A DNA stretch of 64,000 nt from contig NC_054706.1 of assembly GCF_016097555.1 (NCBI RefSeq), forward strand, positions 79,004,353-79,068,352. The letters run 5' to 3'. A program made the translations under genes and the position numbers. The notes beneath the pieces were generated by a model that was given only the letters and a program-made list of their open reading frames with translations, was not told where the DNA came from and did not search any database. Below, in pieces: positions 31,512 to 40,253 of this stretch. Position 1 is the stretch's first letter. Every line of letters begins with the position of its first letter. The stretch comes from Gigantopelta aegis (Eukaryota > Mollusca > Gastropoda > Neomphalida > Peltospiridae).

Positions 31512-31685
31512 AAGTTATTAGTAGTTAGTGGTTAGTGAGAGAGAAGAGTGTAGTGGTCTTACACCTACCCATTGATTCGATAAAACTCGCTCTGGGTGGG
31601 AGCCGGTACCGAGCTGCGAACCTTGTACCTATCAGTCTTATGTCCGATGGCTTAACCACGACACCACCGAGTCATAAACAATAGT
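31512..31685 (-). mobile_element. Second tRNA-derived SINE family
   Basis: Read on the minus strand: ACTCGGTGGTGTCGTGGTTA, then GCCATCGGACATAAGACTG and a B-box-like GGTTCGCAGCTC, a short body with GAGCGAGTTTTATCGAATCA, and a CT-rich tail. Body fragments recur at about 33756-33775 and at 35993-36040, the latter leading into a (CT)35 run. Confidence 0.65.
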
Positions 31686-32171
31686 ACACATGTAAATCGC
31701 AACAGGTTTATTTGTTTTGCGACAGGTGTGCAAGCATCTACCTGTCCAGAAAAAAAAAACCCGTCATGCACACACGTTCATACATAAACCCATACATGTA
31801 CACACATGCATACATATACAAATTGTATAAATTTATACACACATATATACATACATGCATGTATACATACATACATATATACGTACGTACCTACCTACCG
31901 ACCTACCTACCAACATACATACATTATTTAGTTATTTGTTATAATATTTCAGTGTTGATTTTGTTCATAGTTTACAGCTTTTGTCACCGAGCATTTTTCC
32001 TTTTCTCTTCCTTCACAGCCACAGTTTGCCGCACACCGCCAGTACTGCGGCCATATGCAAGCACAGACTTCAGACCTTTTGAGAGAAAACGAGGATAGAC
32101 TTCAGAATTAGCAAAATATTTTTTATTTGCCCTGAATTCTTTTAACTTAGGAATTCGTACATTCGTTTGCC

Positions 32172-33185
32172 ATGCAGCGTTTGTCAGTTTGCAAATGGCG
32201 GCCCTTGTTACTATTTATAGTTTTAATTGTTGGTGTTCTGTTGATTCTACACTTTTGGAGTATGAAGATAGCCGACAACAACGGGTTAGCGGCCTGGAGT
32301 CGGACACTGCAACTCATCGAGGACGATATGTCATCTTCACAAACACAGTCTAATCATTGTGGCTGCACTGTTCTTGTCCGACGCGACGCAAAATGGCAAG
32401 ACAAGAAACTAGGTTGTCCTAGGAAGGACACAACTGTGCGAGTCTATCTGAAAACTCCAGCCGGGAGTGTCCCAATGTATGTGTATCCTAAAATAACTGA
32501 CATATGGGTTTCGAAATCCATAATAGAAAAGAACGAGTGGGAACCCAAGCTGACTAAAATAGTGACTGATATCATGTCAAGAGATGTCACGCTTGATTTC
32601 TTGGACGTCGGGTCAAACGTAGGCGCCTACACCATGACACTAGCTAAGATGGGACGAAGAGTAACGGCCATTGAGGCACTTCCTCTAACCGCCAAGCTGC
32701 TTTGTAAATCGGTACAAGATGCTAAATTCCCGAAGCCTGTTCCAGTAATAATTAACAATGTTCTTTCAAATAAAAGGAGCCAGTTTCTGTTTAGATTTGA
32801 TCCCAACAACATTGGTGGAACTTACGTTGTGGAGAGCGAAAACAAAAGCGCCATCTTGAAAAACGCCGTCGACTCCATTCTGCTTGATGACGTGTTGGAG
32901 ATATTTCGACCTAAAAATCTGTTTATCAAGATGGATACTCAGAGACACGAACTAAAGATCCTCGAAGGGGCGAAACAATTTTTCAGAGACGTCAATGTGA
33001 AATATATTCTCATGGAGATGATGTTTATTACAAAAGACGACTTTGTCCGAGCCAGCCAAGTCATTCAGTTCCTGACAAATCAAAACATGAACCCATTCAT
33101 GCCCAACAATTTGGATGTGCCAGTTGATAGCGATATTCTGATAAAAAGCACTCGAGAACAAAACATCTTATGGAAAAAGTCTTAA
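32172..33185 (+). CDS. FkbM-family methyltransferase, type II membrane protein
   Basis: 337-residue protein encoded by one coding exon. An acceptor (CTTCCTTCACAG, ending 32018) lies upstream, so a 5'UTR intron is likely. A short cytosolic tail is followed by a membrane anchor at about 12-29 (LLLFIVLIVGVLLILHFW), then a stem with CGC at 63-65. The SAM-dependent domain starts near 141: LDFLDVGSNVGAYTM (motif I, 141-155), acidic IEALP (167-171), and the family signature FIKMDTQRHELKILEGA (251-267). FkbM domains methylate hydroxyl groups of sugars or small molecules. With this anchor a Golgi-lumen glycan O-methyltransferase is a reasonable inference; O-methylated glycans are known from molluscs. 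The stop codon coincides with the TTAA of a MITE. A broken paralogue lies at 38150-38408. Confidence 0.93.
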   Translation: MQRLSVCKWRPLLLFIVLIVGVLLILHFWSMKIADNNGLAAWSRTLQLIEDDMSSSQTQSNHCGCTVLVRRDAKWQDKKLGCPRKDTTVRVYLKTPAGSVPMYVYPKITDIWVSKSIIEKNEWEPKLTKIVTDIMSRDVTLDFLDVGSNVGAYTMTLAKMGRRVTAIEALPLTAKLLCKSVQDAKFPKPVPVIINNVLSNKRSQFLFRFDPNNIGGTYVVESENKSAILKNAVDSILLDDVLEIFRPKNLFIKMDTQRHELKILEGAKQFFRDVNVKYILMEMMFITKDDFVRASQVIQFLTNQNMNPFMPNNLDVPVDSDILIKSTREQNILWKKS

Positions 33186-33530
33186 AGGCATACTGTCACG
33201 GATTTAAGGACCTTATTTCTCTAAAAATGAATAATAAATAAAAAATACATTAATTGTTGGAAACCAAATCTAGCTATCGCATCACCGTAACTGAACCATG
33301 ATGGAGTGAAATCCATGCCAACCCTCTCGGCAATTTTAGGTTTTGAATTATGGACCATTGCCATAATTCAGTTATTTTTACGAAATATCATTAATAAATG
33401 GAGTATGGTGGTTATGAAGATGGTTGAATAAAGTACATTTAGGGACAAATCAAATTATTTTTGTTCAGGTAATACTTTATTAGGTCATTAAATAGGTCAG
33501 TGATTTGTGATAATATGCCTTTGACAGTCA
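33186..33530. mobile_element. 345-bp TTAA MITE at the FkbM stop codon
   Basis: Ends AGGCATACTGTCACGG and, inverted, AGGCATATTATCACAA. TTAA on the left (33182-33185) contains the gene's stop codon; the right copy has mutated to TTGA. The interior (ACTTTATTAGGTCATTAAAT, CATAATTCAGTTATTTTTAC) matches the ends of the larger elements at 602 and 21843, so it is an internally deleted relative. Confidence 0.8.
33233..33242 (+). terminator. Polyadenylation signals AATAAA for the FkbM gene
   Basis: Two overlapping AATAAA hexamers start 48 and 52 bases after the stop codon, inside the MITE. They are the first such signals downstream of the gene. Confidence 0.5.
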
Positions 33531-33899
33531 CAATCACTCGCACGCATTTATAAACGTATCCACACGCACATAGAAACTGGCTGTGTGCCGAGTTAGTGAT
33601 GAGAGGGTGCTGACAAAAAGACAAAGAAAATACAGAACAAGAAAGAATGTGGAAGAGCGAAAGAGGGAAAAAGGGAAGAGCAGTAAAGAGACGGAAGGAG
33701 AAAGAGACAGAGAAACAGAATGTTACAAAGAGAAAAGAGATGGACGGGCTGGGGAGTCAATGTAGTGGTCTTACACCTCTTCATGAGCCGGCTTAGACTG
33801 GATACTAAGTCAATACCTACAGAGTAATCATGAAACAACTACCTTACAGATTGTGCAGCATTTGTAGTGCCCAACGTCGTCAAATAAAACATGCCTTCC

Positions 33900-34980
33900 A
33901 TCATTCCTTCATTTTTAATGTCCGACGTTATATATAACCGTAATTAAAGGTGTTGAATGCGTCGTTAAATAAAACATTCCTTCGGTCATTCATTGTCATT
34001 AATAATGTATTAATTTATACTTTTTGTGTATCATAAAATACATGCCCTCAGGCGGGCCCCAAGACATTTTGCTATCTCCTAAGTTCAAGGGTCATAACTC
34101 TGTCAAAAATGGGTATAACACCATGGAGGTTAAGCTTGATGTGTAACAATACATGATGAAACTATACACAATATTTCAGCTCAATATTATGATGCATTGT
34201 GAAAAAATCCCGGAATTATATACTATGGGACAGACAGACATAGACAGACAGACGGACGGATAGATACAAAACCTATAATTCCCTACTGTTGAACCGATAT
34301 GGGACTAAAATGAACACTGTTAGCTCAGGGGAGTTGGGGTGGGTGATACTGGTGCTTTAGTTTGGTGTTAATATATTGGTCAGTTGTAAGCAGTCATATA
34401 TTCGTCGGAAGATGCCGCCATCTGGGCGTGGTAGGTCAGTTAAAAACCAATTTGCTTTTCAACCGAGGCGAGGCAACACAATGTTTTTTTTCAAATATGT
34501 ATTGGATTATTACATATAGGTTCACCTGTGGTATTTGAATAAGCCATTGTTTTGAAGTTATTTGTTATTTTAGGGTTGGGTTTTTTTAAAATGAAAACAA
34601 TGCAAATTATATGCTACCACGTATATAGCAGCAAAATGAGACGGCGTTTTGGGTTTTTTTTTAAAGGATACTCCAGTCAAATATGACCCTCATGGGTTGG
34701 AAATATGCATACCCGGACCACCATCACATACTGACAGTTTGACAAATGAAAAACGCGTATATCATATTCGAAATGATTTTCCCCCCAATTAACTATGCGT
34801 AGCCATCTTGTGTGTTCCTTGTCGACTCCTCGCACTCCACCTTTACTGGAAGTTACGTCACCTTCTGTATTGGTGACTTACTTGTGTAGGTACAGAGTAG
34901 TTAACGCGGTACAGAAAGAAGTCACTAAACAAGGATGGAGTGCGACTGCGAACACGACGCATAACGGTTATTCTCACGAT
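33900..34980. other. Repeat-derived DNA without a gene
   Basis: Contains two short copies of a GTCGT(C/T)AAATAAAACAT(G/T)CCTTC motif (33875-33895, 33962-33985). At 34030-34300 there is a block with AAGTTCAAGGGTCATAACTC and a (GACA/GACG)n tail, which resembles 54020-54360. From 34665 a stretch starts ACTCCAGTCAAATATGACCC and is cut by the next SINE. Confidence 0.55.
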
Positions 34981-34984
34981 CACA

Positions 34985-35276
34985 CTTACTAGAACTAGAA
35001 CACATTGATTTACTGACCATCTGCTATTGGATGGCAAACATTTGGTAACTTTAAAACATAGTCTTAGAGGAAACTCGCTACATTTTCCCATTAGTAGCAA
35101 GGGATCTTTCATATGCACCATCCCACAGATAAGATAGCACATACCACGGCCTTTTATATACCAGTCATGGTGTACTGTCTTGAACGATAAATAGCCCAAT
35201 GGGCCCACCGACGGGAATCGATCCCAAACCGACCGCACATCAAGCGAGCGCTTTACCACTGGATTACGTCCCGCCT
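34985..35276 (-). mobile_element. tRNA-derived SINE, near full length
   Basis: Reading the minus strand: GGCGGGACGTAATCCAGTGG, TAAAGCGCTCGCTTGATGTG, GGGATCGATTCCCGTCGG, then the family body and the tail AAATCAATGTGTTCTAGTTC. The best-preserved minus-strand copy. Confidence 0.9.
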
Positions 35277-35289
35277 CACCACACGTAGA

Positions 35290-36035
35290 GATACACATCT
35301 GGGGCCTAATTCACAAAGGCCTCTTAGGCTCTGCTAGACAACAAAGCCGCCTCTTTGCATCTTTTTTTGCACTGCACTGCGAGATGGCAAAGTTACGAGA
35401 GTTTAGGCCCCTGATCCATAGCGAGATGACAAAGTTACGAGAGAAATGAGGCCCCTGATCAATAGCAAGACGAACGCGGGGTGTTTGAATCAGCACACCT
35501 GTATCGATATAGATCTGTCTTATTCACCTACAGTAACGTGGCACACCTGTTACATTATGTATTGTTAGGTGTTCAAACGGTCATTACGTTGTGGATTACA
35601 GGATAAAATGATGGGTGGGGCAGATCAATTCTTGGAACGAACGAGCATGAATGGCGCAAGATATTAGGAGGTCCGGGGACATTTTTAAATCTAGAGGCTC
35701 TGAAATACCATTTTGCAGACATTTAAAACGCCAATATCAATAACCAGCAAACAAACAAAATTGGGGGGTGGGGAGGGGGGCTATGGTCCTGATAAAATGT
35801 TATTCTGTCTTCAATTTTTGTTGTTAATAAAGACATCTTACGCAAGCCTTTGTAGTCTTATTTGAAATGTTTATGCTCTGAAAACAACTACAGTTGTTGA
35901 TATAAGTAGACAGGAGAGGATCACGAAGGTACAACAACCACAGTAAGACAAAACAGCAAAGAACACCTAACACAAATAATTGTGTGTGTGAGCGAGTTTT
36001 AACGACTCAATGGGTAGGTGCAAGACCACTACACC
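35290..36035. other. No gene seen; short duplicated block
   Basis: TTACGAGAG with ATGAGGCCCCTGATC/TTAGGCCCCTGATC repeats at about 35390-35465, in a stretch that begins GGGGCCTAATTCACAAAGG. A fragment of the second SINE family lies at 35993-36040. Confidence 0.5.
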
Positions 36036-36036
36036 T

Positions 36037-36040
<4 letters not shown>

Positions 36041-36110
<70 letters not shown>
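36041..36110. repeat. (CT)35 microsatellite
   Basis: Perfect CT dinucleotide run of 70 bases, placed as the tail of the second SINE family fragment upstream. Confidence 0.97.
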
Positions 36111-36111
<1 letters not shown>

Positions 36112-36656
36112 AACAAGTGAAAGTTGTTGAAGTTAAAACTATAACTACAGTGATGATCAATAGTTGCATATGCCTAATCACTCATGCTTAATGCCCGTGT
36201 CACGAACAACAAATGTAGCATAGTTGCGCCCGCGACGTTACTAGTATTTGTGCCCAATCATTTTGCATATGCAATACAATGTGTTTTCAGTCAAGCTATT
36301 TACATGTATAACAAAATGTATTTCTTTACAACACCCTTCACTGAACGATTTCGCCATAAAGATTACACAGAGGGACTAGCAAGCAGATACATGCTATTAC
36401 AGGCCTATTGAAAACAAGACTTCCGTGAAATTAAATGTCTCATTTAATGTTACTCAAACTTGCATCCATGTGAATGTTTATCTGACTGTGTGGGGTTTGG
36501 GGGGTTTAACTAAACAATAAAATAAAATGTTATCAATTATATAAAAGCAATTTGTAATGTCCAACTCATTATTAATCTCGTTCAATCGTTTTCGCTTTAA
36601 AAAATATTTTTTATAAATAACAATTCAATTTACTAAATTACTACAAAAACAAATGG

Positions 36657-36846
36657 GGACGAGACGTAGCACATTGGTAAAGCGCCCGCCTGATCCCAGT
36701 CGGTGGGCCCATTTGGCCATTTCTCGTTCCAGCCAGTGCACCACGACTGGTATATCATAGGCCGTGGTGTGTGCTATCCCGTCTGTGGGATGGTACTTAT
36801 GGAAAAATGTAGCGGGTTTCCCCATGAAGACAATATGTAAAAACTG
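36657..36846 (+). mobile_element. tRNA-derived SINE, 3' truncated or diverged
   Basis: GACGAGACGTAGCACATTGG, TAAAGCGCCCGCCTGAT, CAGTCGGTGGGCCCATTTGG and TGTAGCGGGTTTCC are present. Part of the A/B-box interval is deleted and the tail after 36846 is lost. Confidence 0.85.
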
Positions 36847-37101
36847 CATCGCCCTACTTTACATTAATGTTGCCTACCATCATAACCACCATTTGCTGCA
36901 ATTTGTAACGGGTTTCCGTTTAACAGAATCAAATACTAAAATTATTTAATACGTGTATCTTAAATATATGTTTTTGTTTAGAATGTGGGTGTCCGTGTAT
37001 CCAACGTGTTTCGAGTCGTTTTAGTGTTTGTAGTAGCTCAAACTTCATTGTATTTTCAATAATATACGTTTTCTTGGAAACGTTGAGAAATGTACGTATA
37101 A

Positions 37102-37712
37102 GATTATCATTAGCGTTGTAAAAAGGTTTAAGTATAGATTATTAGCGTTGTAAAAAGGTTTAAGTATAGATTATCATTAGCGTTGTAAAAAGGTTTAAGT
37201 ATAGATTATCAGAAGCATTGTAAAAAGGTTTAAGTATAGATTATCAGAAGCATTGTAAAAAGGTTTAAGTATAGATTATCATTAGCGTTGTCAAAAGGTG
37301 TACGTATAGATTATCATTAGCGTTGTAAAAAGGTTTAAGTATAGATTATTATCAGAAGCATTGTAAAAAGGTTTAAGTATAGATTATCATTAGCGTTGTC
37401 AAAAGGTGTACGTATAGATTATCATTAGCGTTGTAAAAAGGTTTAAGTATAGATTATTAGCGTTGTAAAAAGGTTTAAGTATAGATTATCATTAGCGTTG
37501 TAAAAAGGTGTGCGTATAGATTATCATTAGCGTTGTTAAAAAGAATACGTATAGATTATCATTAGCGTTGTAAAAAAGAATACGTATAGATTATCATTAG
37601 CGTTGTAAAAAGGTGTAAGTATAGATTATCATTAGCGTTGTAAAAAGGTGTACGTATAGATTATCATTAGCATTGTAAAAAGGTGTACGTATAGATTATC
37701 ATTAGCGTTGAA
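37102..37712. repeat. Minisatellite, 35-bp unit, about 17-18 copies
   Basis: The unit is close to ATTATCATTAGCGTTGTAAA followed by AAGGTTTAAGTATAG. Variants have GAAGCATTG, a GTGTACG ending, or a shortened ATTATTAGCG start. Variants are mixed along the array, which suggests repeated local duplication. Confidence 0.95.
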
Positions 37713-37919
37713 CGATGTACGTACGGACCATTCTCAGCAAATGACGTCGAAGTTATTACGTTGTAAACACTGAAACTACAACGCAATCACTAAGGCTTGT
37801 GAGGTTATTAATCATCCAGCAGTTGTTATTCTCCAAACGGCAGTGTATATTATTATTACTACTACATGTACTGGTAAGCATCGCGCATCGCTTTGTCGCC
37901 GCATTTAATACTAAACCAG

Positions 37920-38092
37920 AGTCGTAGCTGGGGGGGGGGGGGGGGGGGGGGGTAGGCGGCAAGGGGGCAGATGCCCCCCAACAAAAATAATCTTTAACTT
38001 TTTTTTTTTAACCGTTTAAGGAGTTTTAGACTATTAACTACTCAGTTGATTCCCCCCCCCCCCCCCCCAAAAACAATCCTAGCTACGGCCCT
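37920..38092. mobile_element. Short MITE with GTCGTAGCTGGGG ends and G/C homopolymers
   Basis: GTCGTAGCTGGGG at the left is mirrored by CCTAGCTACGGCC at the right. Next to the ends are G22-type (37931-37952) and C17-type (38052-38068) runs that could pair. Confidence 0.55.
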
Positions 38093-38149
38093 GTAATCAG
38101 CTGGTACATGAACAATCCCGACGATACACTAGCAGCTAACATCATTCTG

Positions 38150-38408
38150 ATAAGCAACAACAAGCGAATACCACAAGTGAAGTGAACAGCACTTCTTTGA
38201 ACGCTAATTCTGATTATTGTGGATGCACTGTTCTCGTTGGACAAGAAGGCAAATGGCGAGACAAGAACATAGCTTGTCCTATGGGTAATATCACTGTTAG
38301 AGCCAGTTTGAAAACACCGAGCGGAAGTTCCAGTATATGTATATATCTAAACATGTTGACGCTGCAATCCCAGGTACAATAACTGAACAAGGTGAGTGGG
38401 AACATTAT
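38150..38408 (+). pseudogene. Broken FkbM paralogue fragment, truncated by a SINE
   Basis: The frame around 38182-38340 reads SDYCGCTVLVGQEGKWRDKN and VRASLKTPSGSSS, closely matching residues 60-100 of the protein at 32172-33185 (SNHCGCTVLVRRDAKWQDKK, VRVYLKTPAGSV). The match then moves to another frame (GTITEQGEWEHYF against SKSIIEKNEWEPKL), so there is a frameshift near 38340. It stops at 38408, where a SINE starts. The anchor and the whole catalytic domain are absent. A spliced exon is unlikely because of the frameshift. Confidence 0.8.
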
Positions 38409-38424
38409 TTCGTTAACGCAGGTA

Positions 38425-38685
38425 GTCCAGTGGTAAAGCGCTCGCTTGATGCGCGGTCGATTTGGGATCGATCTCCGTCAGTGGGCCCATTGCGCTGTTT
38501 CTCGATCCAGCCAGTGCACCACGACTGGTACATCAAAGGCCGTGGTATGTGCTATCCTGTCTATGGGATAGTGCATATAAAAGATACCTAGCGGGTTTCC
38601 TCTCTAAGACTGTTTGACATCCAATAGTCGACGATTAATAAATCAATGTGCTCTAGTAGTATCGTTAAACAAAACAAACACTAAA
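38425..38685 (+). mobile_element. tRNA-derived SINE
   Basis: Head GTAGTCCAGTGGTAAAGCGC with TTTGGGATCGATCTCCGTC, the body CAGTGCACCACGACTGG, and an intact tail AATCAATGTGCTCTAGTAGT. Inserted within or next to the FkbM pseudogene. Confidence 0.92.
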
Positions 38686-38689
38686 CTTC

Positions 38690-40225
38690 AGGATATTACT
38701 ACCACTGAGTTCCATGACACAATTTGACAATATAGACCGGATTATAATTTTATTTTTTACATTTGTTGGAAGCTGGTTTTAAAAGCTGCAAGTTGGACAA
38801 TTTTCTATTGACATGTGCTATCACAGCAGTTTGATATGACTGAATTATGACTGAAAAGATAAAATTAATTTACAAATGGCGTTCCATTGCTGGAGTGCCC
38901 ACTTGTTTAGATAACTTTAACGACTGGCATATATTTCATGGTTTAAATGCTACTGTATCAGTTTTATAACATATATTTCATGGTTTAAATGCTACTGTAT
39001 CAGTTTTATAAATATAATAAAATTAAAGTTTGCTTTGTTTTTACGGCAGCACTAGAGCACTGATTAATTAATCATCGATTATTGAAAGTCAAACATTTGG
39101 TAATTCTGACACAGTCATCAGAGGAAACCTGCTACATTTTTCCTAATACAGCAAGGGATCTTTTATATGCACTTTTCCACAGACAGAAAAGCATATACCA
39201 TGGCATTTGACCAGTTGTGGTGCTATGAACAAGAAAACACTCATTCAGTTGAATGGATACACCGACACGGTTCGATCCTGCAACACAAGAACCTCAAGCG
39301 AGCACTCAACCGACTGAGCTAATATTATAAATCTCTGTAAAATGTCATGTCTATCATTCACGATAATCAAGGTAGATTAAAAAGCTAGAGAAGCAAGCAA
39401 GCTATAAATGGAGAAATCGGGAACACTCGATGTGAAATGACTTTGTTAAATTAAATCAAACAACAACAGTGTGGTCATTATTTTTATGAAATAACACAGA
39501 TGACAAAGATTTGAACAAAACTAACAAGAACACCAGTGAGGTCGAGTATTTGGTTATTATACTTCCTTGGTGTTTAAAGACAAGCCATCACCAATGTGAC
39601 AGCCTAAACTAAATCTGTGAGAGGTCGAGTATTTGGTTATTATACTTCCTTGGTGTTTAAAGACAAGTCATCACCAATGTGACAAACTAAACTAAATCTG
39701 CGAATCACTACCCCTGCTGGGGCTAAAGTCAAAACCTGTAACAGTGAAATATTCCTCAATTAAAAACCTGTGATAAATTCTGCAACAGGTCTACTAGTAC
39801 CTTTCAAAATTACATGGACCACAACTCCCAACAATTCCACCCTGCATGAATATATATTTGCAGATAAATTGAAATACTTTCTTTAATTTTACGATAAAGC
39901 ATTAAATAAAATTTCTTAAAATGTCACATTCAAAGTTCACAATTTCTAAATCTGAAGATAGTGAGACCTTTAATAATCGTATAACATTTTCTATGATTTC
40001 AAGTCTTCATAGTTTAATAATGGTACAATGTTTTCTTGGATGTCAAGTCTTCATAGTTTCCAGTAATAATCGGTTTTGGCGACAGATATACAGGGCGACA
40101 TGACTACACCACATGACTACGTTTATCAAACAGACTCGAGTAATGTTTTAAAAGGTGAACATACTTAGGTTAAAATGTTCAGCAAAATGGTATTTAATTT
40201 GTCTCGTATCTGGTTTTTAAATTTT
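38690..40225. other. No gene; two tandem duplications and a diverged SINE
   Basis: ATATATTTCATGGTTTAAAT with 23 more bases is duplicated at 38928-39010. An ~83-bp unit with GAGGTCGAGTATTTGGTTAT and CTTCCTTGGTGTTTAAAGAC is duplicated at 39538-39703. A minus-strand SINE copy occupies 39030-39325. The rest is AT-rich. Confidence 0.7.
39030..39325 (-). mobile_element. tRNA-derived SINE, diverged subfamily
   Basis: Body TCAGAGGAAACCTGCTACAT and GCAAGGGATCTTTTATATGC matches the family. The head on the minus strand (GCTCAGTCGGTTGAGTGCTC, GGTTCTTGTGTTGCAGGATC) differs from the TGGTAAAGCGC type and resembles the copies at 19318 and 46515. Confidence 0.85.
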
Positions 40226-40231
40226 TATATG

Positions 40232-40241
40232 TTTATTTATT
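40232..40241 (-). terminator. Polyadenylation signals of the RING-SR gene
   Basis: Two overlapping AATAAA hexamers on the minus strand, 13-22 bases after the stop codon at 40254. Position is plausible for a very short 3'UTR, though the region is AT-rich and further sites are possible. Confidence 0.4.
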
Positions 40242-40253
40242 ATTTTTTGTTAA

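Noticed and set aside
37102..37712. 35-bp repeat array as a CRISPR array
   Set aside because: Repeats are head-to-tail without spacers; this is an ordinary minisatellite.
38337..38591. 84-codon frame joining the FkbM fragment to downstream sequence as a gene
   Set aside because: The second half is translated SINE sequence and the first half is frameshifted relative to the FkbM homology.
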